Made by a program: the position numbers and the translations under genes. The notes below the pieces were generated by a model. That model did no database searches, was not told where the DNA came from, and was given only the letters and a program-made list of their open reading frames with translations. From Salinimicrobium sp035607535 (GTDB lineage Bacteria; Bacteroidota; Bacteroidia; Flavobacteriales; Flavobacteriaceae), in contig NZ_JAYDZX010000002.1 of the NCBI RefSeq assembly GCF_035607535.1, forward strand, positions 444,483-508,482: a stretch of 64,000 bases of DNA, written 5' to 3'. Shown here one piece after another: positions 52,352 to 60,612 of the stretch; positions within the stretch are counted from its first letter, which is position 1; each line of letters starts with the position of its first letter.

Positions 52352-53656
52352 ATGAGCAGTATAGTAGCCATTGTAGGTAGACCTAACGTTGGAAAATCCA
52401 CCTTTTTCAATAGATTGATCCAGCGCCGTGAAGCCATCGTTGATTCGGTAAGTGGTGTGACCCGCGACCGGCATTACGGAAAGACCGACTGGAATGGCCG
52501 CAATTTTTCTGTTATCGACACAGGAGGCTATGTCATAGGAAGTGATGATGTTTTTGAAGCCGAGATCGATAAACAGGTAGAACTTGCTATTGGTGAGGCC
52601 GATGCCATCATCTTTATGGTAGATGTAGAAACAGGCGTTACTCCCATGGATGAAGACGTGGCTCAATTACTCCGGAAGGTGAACAAGCCTGTTTTTCTTG
52701 CCGTGAATAAGGTTGACAATGCCAAGCGTTTGGAAAATGCAGTGGAATTTTACTCTCTCGGTCTGGGAGAATATTTTCCTATTGCCAGTACCAACGGAAG
52801 TGGAACAGGTGAACTACTTGATGCTTTGGTCGATGCTTTACCCGAAGATACCCGCGAAGAAGAAGCCGAACTTCCACGTTTTGCAGTGGTAGGTCGTCCT
52901 AACGCCGGGAAATCTTCCTTCATCAATGCCCTTATAGGAGAAGATAGATACATAGTAACTGATATTGCAGGAACAACACGCGATTCCATCGACACCAGAT
53001 ATAATCGCTTTGGATTTGAATTCAACCTCGTAGACACGGCAGGGATAAGGCGTAAATCCAAGGTAAAGGAAGATCTCGAATTCTACTCGGTTATGAGGTC
53101 TGTCCGCGCCATTGAACACTGTGATGTATGCCTCATCGTTATGGATGCTACCCGTGGATTTGACGGACAGGTTCAGAATATTTTCTGGCTTGCCCAGCGC
53201 AACCGCAAGGGAATCGTAATCCTTGTGAACAAATGGGATCTGGTCGATAAGGAGACCAATACCATGAAGGAGTATGAGGCGCAGATTCGCAGGGAGATGG
53301 AACCATTCACAGATGTGCCCATAGTCTTTATGTCTGTGCTCACTAAACAAAGGATCTTTAAAGCTATTGAAACGGCTGTAGAAGTATATAATAACCGAAG
53401 CAAAAAGATCAAGACCAGCGAACTGAATGAGGTGATGTTGCCTATTATTAAATCCTATCCGCCGCCTGCTTATAAAGGAAAGTATGTAAAGATAAAATTC
53501 TGTATGCAGCTGCCAACTCCACAACCCCAGTTTGCTTTTTTTTGTAATCTTCCTCAGTATGTAAAAGACCCTTACAAGCGTTACCTGGAGAACAAATTAA
53601 GAGAAGAATTTAATTTTACAGGAGTACCCGTTTCGGTCTACTTTAGAAAAAAATAG
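52352..53656 (+). CDS. der: GTPase Der (EngA)
   Basis: 50S-assembly GTPase with two G domains. 434 residues. First G1 GRPNVGKS (9-16), second GRPNAGKS about residue 180; DTGG and DTAG G3 motifs; G4 NKVD and NKWD; a C-terminal KH-like domain (FCMQLPTPQPQFAFFCNLP). It follows era on the same strand. Confidence 0.96.
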   Translation: MSSIVAIVGRPNVGKSTFFNRLIQRREAIVDSVSGVTRDRHYGKTDWNGRNFSVIDTGGYVIGSDDVFEAEIDKQVELAIGEADAIIFMVDVETGVTPMDEDVAQLLRKVNKPVFLAVNKVDNAKRLENAVEFYSLGLGEYFPIASTNGSGTGELLDALVDALPEDTREEEAELPRFAVVGRPNAGKSSFINALIGEDRYIVTDIAGTTRDSIDTRYNRFGFEFNLVDTAGIRRKSKVKEDLEFYSVMRSVRAIEHCDVCLIVMDATRGFDGQVQNIFWLAQRNRKGIVILVNKWDLVDKETNTMKEYEAQIRREMEPFTDVPIVFMSVLTKQRIFKAIETAVEVYNNRSKKIKTSELNEVMLPIIKSYPPPAYKGKYVKIKFCMQLPTPQPQFAFFCNLPQYVKDPYKRYLENKLREEFNFTGVPVSVYFRKK

Positions 53657-53747
53657 AAGAGAGGTGTAACTTTTGACCTTTTTAGGAGTCCAATGAGTGC
53701 TGTTACCTTTAGTAGCAGCATTTTTATTTTTAAAGACCTCCCAATAA

Positions 53748-56525
53748 ATGAAGAAAATTCTATTTCTCTGCCTGTTCCTTTCTGTGACCGGAACATGGGC
53801 CCAGCAATTCAGCATTTCAGGAAAAGTTGTAGATGCAGAAACCCGGCTTCCGCTAGAATCGGCAACGCTTTTTGTAGAAAAAGTGAAAGACAGCAGCCTG
53901 GTAGCTTATACTATTTCAAACAATGCGGGAGACTTTATGATCGAGGGCTCCGGAAAAATGGATAGCCTAAGGCTGGTGAGTTCTTATAATGGGTATATGC
54001 CACTCTCACGATTCATACAACTAGATAAGCAGAATATTGATCTTGGTCAATTATTAATGGAAGTTGCAAGTAATGAACTGGGAGAAGTAACTGTGGTTGC
54101 AGAAAGAGCCCCGGTAACCGTGAAGAGGGATACGCTGGAATTCAATGCGGCTTCCTTTAATACCAGACAGGACGCAAACCTTGAGGAATTGATGAAAAAA
54201 CTTCCCGGGGTGGAAGTGGATGCGCAGGGTAATATAACTGTGAATGGGAAACCTGTCTCCAGGATCCTTGTTAACGGAAAGGAATTCTTCGGAAATGATC
54301 CCAAGATCGCCACTAAAAACCTTCCGAAGGAAATAATTGACAAGATCCAGGTGGTAGATACCAAAACAAAATCCGAAGAATTTACCGGAAAGGCAGGAGA
54401 TCCCGATAACAAGACGATCAATGTCACCATTAAGGAAGACAAGAATAAAGGTTATTTCGCCCGCTTCACGGCCGGTGGCGGTACAGATGAACGTTATGAA
54501 CTAAGCGGTATTGCCAATTATTTCAAGGATGATTTAAGGGTAAGTGCCCTGGCAAGCTCGAACAATATCAATAGCTCCGGCTTTAGCATGGATGAGGTCT
54601 TCGATATGATGCGCGGTCGTTCAAGAAGTATCATGATTAGAAGTAATGGAACTTTTGCCGTGAATGGAATGAACTTTGGATCTGACCAGGGAATAACGAA
54701 GAGCGAAACTGCAGGGCTAAACTTCACGAACGAATGGGATAAGAAATTAGAACTTACCGGCGACTATTTCTTTGTCAAAAGTGATACAGAAACAGCTAGT
54801 GTAGTGGAAAGGGAGACTTTTTTGCCAGACCGCACCTTTTATACAGATATAATTTCTGATGCCAATATTGTAAACGAAAATCATCGCGCCAACCTGAATT
54901 TTGAAATAGAGCTGGATACGATGACCAGGATCGAGATCCGCCCTTCAATAAGCATTAGCGACGGATTCGCCCATAGAAGCAGTGCTTCCGAAAGAATGGA
55001 CAACAACCGGGAACTGGTAACGAATACCGAAGACAGGGAAGATATCTATAATAAAGACTTCAACAACAGGATAAGTGTCACCAGGAAATTTGGCAGCCGC
55101 GGGGCTTATCTGGAAGCTTCTTTTGAAAATTCAAATCAGCTTCGGGAAAGTGAAAATTTCTTTTATTCCGAACTTTTTGACACCGAAGGCGGTGAGCTTG
55201 TGGAAACCAGGATTCAGGACCAGTTCATAGACGAGGAAAATAATACAGATGAATATGAAGCCGGAGTAACTCAGCGTTCTGTGCTTGCCGATAAGCTGTT
55301 TTTGGACCTGTCTTATGACTTTAGCACCCAAAGTATGAACAGCACCAGAAGTGTGTTTGAATTTGATGAGCAGACGGGACAATATACTCAGTTCAATAAT
55401 CTTCTTTCAAATGATTTTGAGGTCAAAAGTTTCAAGCATATTCCTAATGCAGGTATCAGCTTTGAAGGAAAGAAGCTGCGTGCAGGTTTGGATATGGGGC
55501 TATTAAATACTACCCTTGAAAACCGGAATTTCCTTGCAGACGTGGATTTTAAGAACAATTATAACAACCTTTATCTAAGGTCAAACGTTCGCTACGAGTT
55601 AGCCCGTGGAAAGTCACTTTACATCAATTACCGCAATGACACCGAAATTCCTTCCATAAGAGAACTGCAACCGGTCCCTAATCTCACAAATCCGCTGAAC
55701 ATTGTGATTGGGAATCCAAAACTGGATCCGACATTTACCCATCAGGTTTATTTGGGGTACCAGAATTTCGATTTTGCTACGCGTAGCGGGATGAGTATTT
55801 ATGCATCAACTACAGTGTATGAAGATCAGGTGGTGCCATACAGCATTACCAATGAGGATCTTGTTACGACTACAACCTTCAGGAATCTTGACGGCGGAAT
55901 TTCAGGTTATGCCGGTGTTTCCTACAGTAAAAGACACAAAAAGGAAGAACAGGAGTTTAGCTACAGGCTTGGGTTGTACGGGAATTATAACCGACAGATA
56001 GGTTTCAGCAATGGTTTTAGATATAATGCCGATCGCTTCGGAATAAACCCGTCATTGAGATTAGGATACAATTACAACGATTTGGTGGAGATCAATCCAC
56101 GTTATGAAGTGAGTTACAACCTTTCCAAATATGATATCAATTTTGGAAGAGAGGAGGAGTACACCAATCACACAATTGCTTTGGAAGCTACCACCTACTG
56201 GCCCAAAAATGTGGTTTTTGGGAATGATATTTCTTTTATTTCCTTTGGAAATGTCGCTCCCGGTTTTGATCCCACGTCCCTTCTTTGGAACATGAGCCTA
56301 GGATATAAATTCTTGGGAGATGATGCTACCCTTAAGGTAAAGGTTTATGATCTGTTGGACGAAAACGTCAGCACCCGAAGAGTCATAGGAGAAGATTACG
56401 TGCAGGATACTCAGGAGTTGATCCTGGAGCAGTACTTTATGGTGAGTTTCACCTATAAACTCAGCAGGTTTGGAGGAAAAGATCCAAACAAAGGAAGAGG
56501 TAGAGGTGGAATTTTCATGTTTTAG
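53748..56525 (+). CDS. TonB-receptor-like outer-membrane beta-barrel protein
   Basis: 925 residues: signal peptide to about residue 19 (TGTWAQ), then a carboxypeptidase-regulatory-like domain (FSISGKVVDAETRLPLESAT), a plug-like region (LEELMKKLPGVEVDAQGNITVNG), and a C-terminal barrel of the OMP_b-brl_3 type. Ends GRGRGGIFMF, with terminal Phe. No SusD partner is next to it, so the substrate is unknown and it may act in export or assembly instead of glycan import. Confidence 0.88.
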   Translation: MKKILFLCLFLSVTGTWAQQFSISGKVVDAETRLPLESATLFVEKVKDSSLVAYTISNNAGDFMIEGSGKMDSLRLVSSYNGYMPLSRFIQLDKQNIDLGQLLMEVASNELGEVTVVAERAPVTVKRDTLEFNAASFNTRQDANLEELMKKLPGVEVDAQGNITVNGKPVSRILVNGKEFFGNDPKIATKNLPKEIIDKIQVVDTKTKSEEFTGKAGDPDNKTINVTIKEDKNKGYFARFTAGGGTDERYELSGIANYFKDDLRVSALASSNNINSSGFSMDEVFDMMRGRSRSIMIRSNGTFAVNGMNFGSDQGITKSETAGLNFTNEWDKKLELTGDYFFVKSDTETASVVERETFLPDRTFYTDIISDANIVNENHRANLNFEIELDTMTRIEIRPSISISDGFAHRSSASERMDNNRELVTNTEDREDIYNKDFNNRISVTRKFGSRGAYLEASFENSNQLRESENFFYSELFDTEGGELVETRIQDQFIDEENNTDEYEAGVTQRSVLADKLFLDLSYDFSTQSMNSTRSVFEFDEQTGQYTQFNNLLSNDFEVKSFKHIPNAGISFEGKKLRAGLDMGLLNTTLENRNFLADVDFKNNYNNLYLRSNVRYELARGKSLYINYRNDTEIPSIRELQPVPNLTNPLNIVIGNPKLDPTFTHQVYLGYQNFDFATRSGMSIYASTTVYEDQVVPYSITNEDLVTTTTFRNLDGGISGYAGVSYSKRHKKEEQEFSYRLGLYGNYNRQIGFSNGFRYNADRFGINPSLRLGYNYNDLVEINPRYEVSYNLSKYDINFGREEEYTNHTIALEATTYWPKNVVFGNDISFISFGNVAPGFDPTSLLWNMSLGYKFLGDDATLKVKVYDLLDENVSTRRVIGEDYVQDTQELILEQYFMVSFTYKLSRFGGKDPNKGRGRGGIFMF

Positions 56526-56551
56526 AGAATAAAGTACCGTCAAACAACAAG

Positions 56552-56582
56552 ACCTCCCAAAAATGGCATTTTTGAGAGGTCT
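56552..56582 (+). terminator. palindromic terminator with AAAAATGGCATTTTT core
   Basis: GACCTC and GAGGTC enclose CCAAAAATGGCATTTTTGA. It lies 27 bases past the stop and is followed by TTGTTGTG. It belongs to the same family as 21899-21928. Confidence 0.7.
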
Positions 56583-56594
56583 TGTTGTGTAAGG

Positions 56595-57240
56595 AATAAT
56601 CCATTGGCGCGGATTTTCCATTCGTGCGGTGCAAATAAATATTTCGCCCCTACAGGGCTCTAATACATAGGAATTATTGACCCGGGGTTGAAACCCCGGG
56701 CTATTGAGGTGTCGCCCCTCTGGGGCTATTTTTTCATCATATATTTTACCCCCGGAATAAATTCCGGGGCTACCGGGAATGTTGTCCCACTGGGCCTTTC
56801 CCGAATTTATTTTCCCCAGGTATAATCCATCGGCGCGGATTTGCCATCTGGGTTGTGGATTGTATTTCGCCCCTATAGGGCTCCGATACATTGGGATTAT
56901 TTGACCCGGGGTTGAAACCCCGGGCTATTGAGGTGTCGCCCCTCTGGGGCTATAATTTTCAATATCTAATTTTACCCTGAATAAATTCCGGGGCTACCGA
57001 CGTGTTGCCCCGCTGGGCCCTTCCCGAATTCATTTTCCCCATGAATAATCCATCGGCGCGGATTTCTGGGTTGTGTGGATTGTATTTCGCCCCTACAGGG
57101 CTAAAATAAATTGTGATTATTTGACCCGGGGTTAAAACCCCGGGCTATTGAGGTGTCGCCTCTCTGGGGCTATAATTTTCGATATCTAATTCCGGGGCTA
57201 CCAACATGTTGCACCGCTGGGGCAATAATAAAAAAATGAG
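56595..57240. repeat. REP-like array, three ~225-bp units of GC-rich hairpins
   Basis: Units begin at the word CCATYGGCGCGGATT (about 56601, 56827 and 57050). Each contains GCCCCTACAGGGC or a variant, GACCCGGGGTTGAAACCCCGGG, then CGCCCCTCTGGGGC, and the first two end with a CCCCGGAATAAATTCCGGGG hairpin. The third unit is shortened. No ORF or transposase is inside. Such hairpin arrays are typical of REP elements mobilised in trans by RAYT transposases. Confidence 0.75.
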
Positions 57241-57297
57241 ATATAATCCTCCTCCTCTGAAGCTTGCGAAGATCGATGATCGCAAAGCGAAATTTTA

Positions 57298-57343
57298 ACG
57301 TCTAAGGTCTACAGACAATCGACTAAAGACTACCGTCTACCCT
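57298..57343. repeat. short word repeat (GTCTA/GACTA)
   Basis: A string of GTCTA-, GACAA- and GACTA-type words, direct and inverted, at the end of the TPM gene, comparable to the one at 27360-27418. Confidence 0.4.
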
Positions 57344-58136
57344 ACCATCCCCCGCCGGCGCCACCGCCGCCAAAGCCGCCGCCACCGAAGCCTCCGCCAA
57401 AGCCACCGCCTCCGCCGAAGCCACCTCCACCTCCAAAGCTGCCGCCGCCACCGAATCCGCCGCGACCAAGGCTGCTTAGAATTAGAACGTCGAGAAGACC
57501 ACCGCCACGACGGAATCCGCCACGGCCGCCACCTCTTTTGTTTCGGGAGCTAAGGATAAAAAGAAAAACAATAAAAATTATTGCCAGAACTATAAACCTG
57601 GGAGGAGCCCCTCCGCCCGAGGTGGGTCTGGAGCCCTGGTAGGTCCCGTTGAGGACCTGAAAAATGGCTGTCGTGCCTGCATCGAGACCTTGGTAATAAC
57701 TGCCATTTCGGAACTCGGGAAGGATGATATTATGGACTATTTGGTGGGAGAGTGCATCGGTAAGGTAAGGCTCTATTCCATATCCAGTTTGGATCTGGAT
57801 AAGGCGGTCCCCTTCAGAAAGAAGGATAAAAATACCGTTGTCTTCTTTTTCCTGTCCCACTCCCCATTCATGTGCCCATTCAGTAGCATAGGTTGCGATT
57901 TCTTCTCCTTGCAAAGACTCTATAGTAGCAATTACAATTTGTGTAGAAGTGGTATCGGCATAATTGATCAGCTTTCTTTCCAGCGCCTGCTCTTCCTGAG
58001 AGGTGAGCACATCGGCCTCATCATAGACACTGGTCTCCAAAGAATGTTTTGGCGGAATATCCCTTTGCGCGATGGCTGTAAAGCCAAGGCATAGAAAAAG
58101 CATTGAAAAAAGAGAATTCCGAAGTGAGTTGTTCAT
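57342..58136 (-). CDS. TPM-domain protein with glycine-rich tail (YgcG-like)
   Basis: 264 residues: signal peptide (to about residue 23, TAIAQ), a TPM domain (VYDEADVLTSQEEQALERKL, TSTQIVIATIESLQGEEIA, GIEPYLTDALSHQIVHNIIL), one span about residue 180-195 (FIVLAIIFIVFLFILSS), then a tail made almost only of Gly and Phe (GGGGFGGGGGFGGGF). It is probably a membrane-anchored protein of the LemA-linked envelope cluster; function unknown. It starts 1 base from the next TPM gene. Confidence 0.88.
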   Translation of the reverse strand: MNNSLRNSLFSMLFLCLGFTAIAQRDIPPKHSLETSVYDEADVLTSQEEQALERKLINYADTTSTQIVIATIESLQGEEIATYATEWAHEWGVGQEKEDNGIFILLSEGDRLIQIQTGYGIEPYLTDALSHQIVHNIILPEFRNGSYYQGLDAGTTAIFQVLNGTYQGSRPTSGGGAPPRFIVLAIIFIVFLFILSSRNKRGGGRGGFRRGGGLLDVLILSSLGRGGFGGGGSFGGGGGFGGGGGFGGGFGGGGFGGGGAGGGW

Positions 58137-58570
58137 TATTTGGATATTTTATCCGAAAGTTCATTGACATCACCTTCGCTCCAGGGAAAATGTTCCTGTA
58201 ATTCCTTACCGGCCTTAAGTATGCCTTCAACAAGCCCCGCCTTAAATTCGCCTTTTTTGAATCTCGAGGCAATGACATCTTTTGTGGTTTCCCAGAAGTC
58301 TTTTGGTACTACCTTGTTGATGCCTTTGTCTCCATAGATCACGAACTGCCGGTCATCAATAGCCACGTAGATAAGCACCCCGTTATCTTCTTTGGTGTTG
58401 TCCATTTTTAGAAGGTGAAAAACCTCCATGGCACGATCCCAGATATTGCCTTTGCTCGTCTTCTCAATATGCACCCGAATTTCTCCCGAGGTATGACTTT
58501 CGGCCTTTCTAATGGCTGCGACCACTTCGGCTTCCTCTTCTTCGGTAAGAAATTCTTCTATTTTTGACAT
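58136..58570 (-). CDS. TPM-domain protein (YgcG/DUF477-like)
   Basis: 144 residues, a bare TPM domain (FLTEEEEAEVVAAIRKAE, GEIRVHIEKTSKGN, LIYVAIDDRQFVIYGDKGINKV) without signal or span. It overlaps or abuts the glycine-rich TPM gene and follows lemA by 11 bases, so it is part of one operon. Confidence 0.88.
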   Translation of the reverse strand: MSKIEEFLTEEEEAEVVAAIRKAESHTSGEIRVHIEKTSKGNIWDRAMEVFHLLKMDNTKEDNGVLIYVAIDDRQFVIYGDKGINKVVPKDFWETTKDVIASRFKKGEFKAGLVEGILKAGKELQEHFPWSEGDVNELSDKISK

Positions 58571-58581
58571 TTTCGAGGCTT

Positions 58582-59178
58582 TTAAAAATCGAATTCTACA
58601 TCAGGCGCGGTCTCTGCTCCCGGATCTGACTCGAAGAGAGGCATTTCATCAAAGCCATACATTCCCACGATCACATTGTTCGGAAATTTTCTAATGTAAG
58701 TGTTGTACTCTCTTACCTGCTCATTGAACCTGTTCCTTTCCACGTTGATCCTGTTCTCTGTACCTTCCAGCTGGGATTGCAACTGCTGAAAATTCTGAGT
58801 TGCCTTGAGTTCGGGATATCTTTCTACCGTCACCAACAGGCGCGATAATGCCGATGAAACCTGACCCTGAGCCTGCTGGAATTGTTGCAGTTGTTCCTGG
58901 GTAAGGTTGTCTGCATCTACATTCACTGAAGTTGCCTGTGCACGGGCTTCGATCACATCAGTCAACGTACCACGTTCAAAATCGGCCGCTCCCCGCACTG
59001 TATTGACGAGATTAGGGATAAGGTCGCTTCGCCGTTGGTAAGCACTTTCTACCTGTGACCAGGCAGTTTCAGCATTTTCCTGCTTCACAACAGCATTGTT
59101 ATATTTTCCGACGAAAAGTAAATAAATACCTAAAAGTATGGCCCCAATGATCAATACGGGGACGAGCCATTTTTTCAT
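58582..59178 (-). CDS. LemA-family protein
   Basis: 198 residues: N-terminal span (residues 4-23, LVPVLIIGAILLGIYLLF), then the LemA helical bundle (YNNAVVKQENAETAWSQVES, AYQRRSDLIPNLVNTVRGAA, YPELKATQNFQQLQSQLEGT, ENRINVERNRFNEQVREYN). The C-terminus is acidic. The family's role is unknown, but lemA-TPM clusters are conserved. It follows the MerR gene by one base. Confidence 0.92.
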   Translation of the reverse strand: MKKWLVPVLIIGAILLGIYLLFVGKYNNAVVKQENAETAWSQVESAYQRRSDLIPNLVNTVRGAADFERGTLTDVIEARAQATSVNVDADNLTQEQLQQFQQAQGQVSSALSRLLVTVERYPELKATQNFQQLQSQLEGTENRINVERNRFNEQVREYNTYIRKFPNNVIVGMYGFDEMPLFESDPGAETAPDVEFDF

Positions 59179-59179
59179 G

Positions 59180-59512
59180 TTATAGTTCTTTTTTTAGATT
59201 GATTAGTGTTGATTTTATATTCTCCAACTTTCGGATGATCTCAAAGTTAGACAATGTTTTCCGGCTTTTCTCCTCCTTTAAGTGGATTTTTGCACCTTCA
59301 AGCGTAAAGCCTCTCTCCTTGACCAGGTGATAGATCAATTCGAGATTTTTTATATCATCCCGGGTAAATTTTCTATTGCCTTTGGCGTTCTTCTTCGGCT
59401 TAATGACATCAAATTCCTTCTCCCAAAATCTAATAAGCGAGGTATTGACGTTAAAAGCCTCAGCGACTTCCCCAATTGAATAATAGAGTTTATCGGGCAG
59501 GTCTACGTGCAT
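59180..59512 (-). CDS. MerR-family transcriptional regulator
   Basis: 110 residues with the MerR helix-turn-helix (YYSIGEVAEAFNVNTSLIRF, WEKEFDVIKPKKNAKGNRKF). It lacks an effector-binding Cys-rich domain and has a short coiled-coil C-terminus. It starts inside the stop of the peptidase gene and may regulate the downstream lemA/TPM genes. Confidence 0.88.
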   Translation of the reverse strand: MHVDLPDKLYYSIGEVAEAFNVNTSLIRFWEKEFDVIKPKKNAKGNRKFTRDDIKNLELIYHLVKERGFTLEGAKIHLKEEKSRKTLSNFEIIRKLENIKSTLINLKKEL

Positions 59513-60489
59513 TAATCCAGGGATTGGTTTTCAAGCTGTGCCTGTTCGAGGATCTCATCGTATTCAGATGGAGAAAGATGTCCGTAATAGAAATTGATTG
59601 GGTTGATCTTTTCTTCATCCTTAAAGATCTCGTAATGCAAATGTGGTGCCTGGGAACGACCGGTACTTCCTACAAAACCTATGAGATCTCCACGTTGTAC
59701 TTTTTGTCCTCTTCTTACATTGTACTTGTATAAGTGTGCATACAGGCTCACGTAACCATAACCATGATCGATGCGAATATGATTTCCATAGCCGCTGGAA
59801 CGGTTATCTGCCCGTTCTACCACCCCGTCACCGGTTGCATATACCGGGGTGCCGCGAGGAGCAGTGAAGTCCATACCATAGTGGAACTTTCTTACTTTGG
59901 TAAAGGGATCTGTTCTCCATCCATAACCCGAAGCCATTCTTCGAAGATTTTCATTTTTTACAGGCATAATAGCGGGAATAGAAGCTAGTAGATTTTCCTT
60001 GTCATTAGCCAGTTCTACAATCTCATCAAGAGAACGCGATTGCACTACCAGTCTTTTGGTAAGCATGTCGAGCTTCTTATGGCTATCTATAATAAGTTTG
60101 GAGTTGTCAAAACCTTCCAGATCCTTATAGCGGTTTATACCTCCAAATCCTGCAAGCCGCTGCTCTTCGGGAATTGGATTGGCCTCAAAGTAAAGACGGT
60201 AGATGTTATTATCGCGGTCTTCGACATTTGCCAGAACCTGTTCTACCTGCTCCATTTTTCTATTGAGAAGGTTGTACTGCAACTTCATGTTCGCTAGCTC
60301 CCTCGAAAGAGCTTTTTCCTTAGGAGTCTCGAGTTGCGGAATGTTGAGGTAAATGACCAGAAGTACGAAGCCTGCCAAAAAGGCTCCGAGTACACTAAGA
60401 GCAGCAATTCCAAGGCGGCGGCCCTTCTTGCGCTCGATTTTTTTGTATGAAAGCGTCTCGCTGTCGTAATAATATTTAACCTTAGACAT
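59512..60489 (-). CDS. M23-family metallopeptidase, membrane-anchored
   Basis: 325 residues: one span (about residues 28-49, LGIAALSVLGAFLAGFVLLV), a coiled-coil stalk, and a C-terminal LytM domain with zinc ligands in FHYGMDFTAPRGTPV and the HLH motif (SQAPHLHYEIF). It likely cuts peptidoglycan cross-links in the periplasm. First gene of the run to MerR, LemA and TPM proteins; the start is opposite to alaS. Confidence 0.92.
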   Translation of the reverse strand: MSKVKYYYDSETLSYKKIERKKGRRLGIAALSVLGAFLAGFVLLVIYLNIPQLETPKEKALSRELANMKLQYNLLNRKMEQVEQVLANVEDRDNNIYRLYFEANPIPEEQRLAGFGGINRYKDLEGFDNSKLIIDSHKKLDMLTKRLVVQSRSLDEIVELANDKENLLASIPAIMPVKNENLRRMASGYGWRTDPFTKVRKFHYGMDFTAPRGTPVYATGDGVVERADNRSSGYGNHIRIDHGYGYVSLYAHLYKYNVRRGQKVQRGDLIGFVGSTGRSQAPHLHYEIFKDEEKINPINFYYGHLSPSEYDEILEQAQLENQSLD

Positions 60490-60521
60490 AAGTTAAATTA
60501 TTCTATTTTTGCGTTACTTAA

Positions 60522-60545
60522 AATGTTGCAAAAACAGTGCAACAA
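60522..60545. promoter_or_regulatory. short inverted repeat between the peptidase and alaS genes
   Basis: GTTGCA and TGCAAC flank AAAACAG. It lies 33 bases upstream of the M23 start on the minus strand and 68 bases upstream of alaS. It may be an operator for either gene; no promoter box was found beside it. Confidence 0.35.
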
Positions 60546-60612
60546 TCAGCTTGAGAAACGAACAAATATAAAAATTGTTTTCCCGAAAGCATAATATAAA
60601 ATTTTAGCCTTC

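Noticed and set aside
56298..56891. Minus-strand ORF of 197 codons
   Set aside because: Mostly antisense to the receptor gene and the REP-like array; the sequence is a translation of hairpin repeats.
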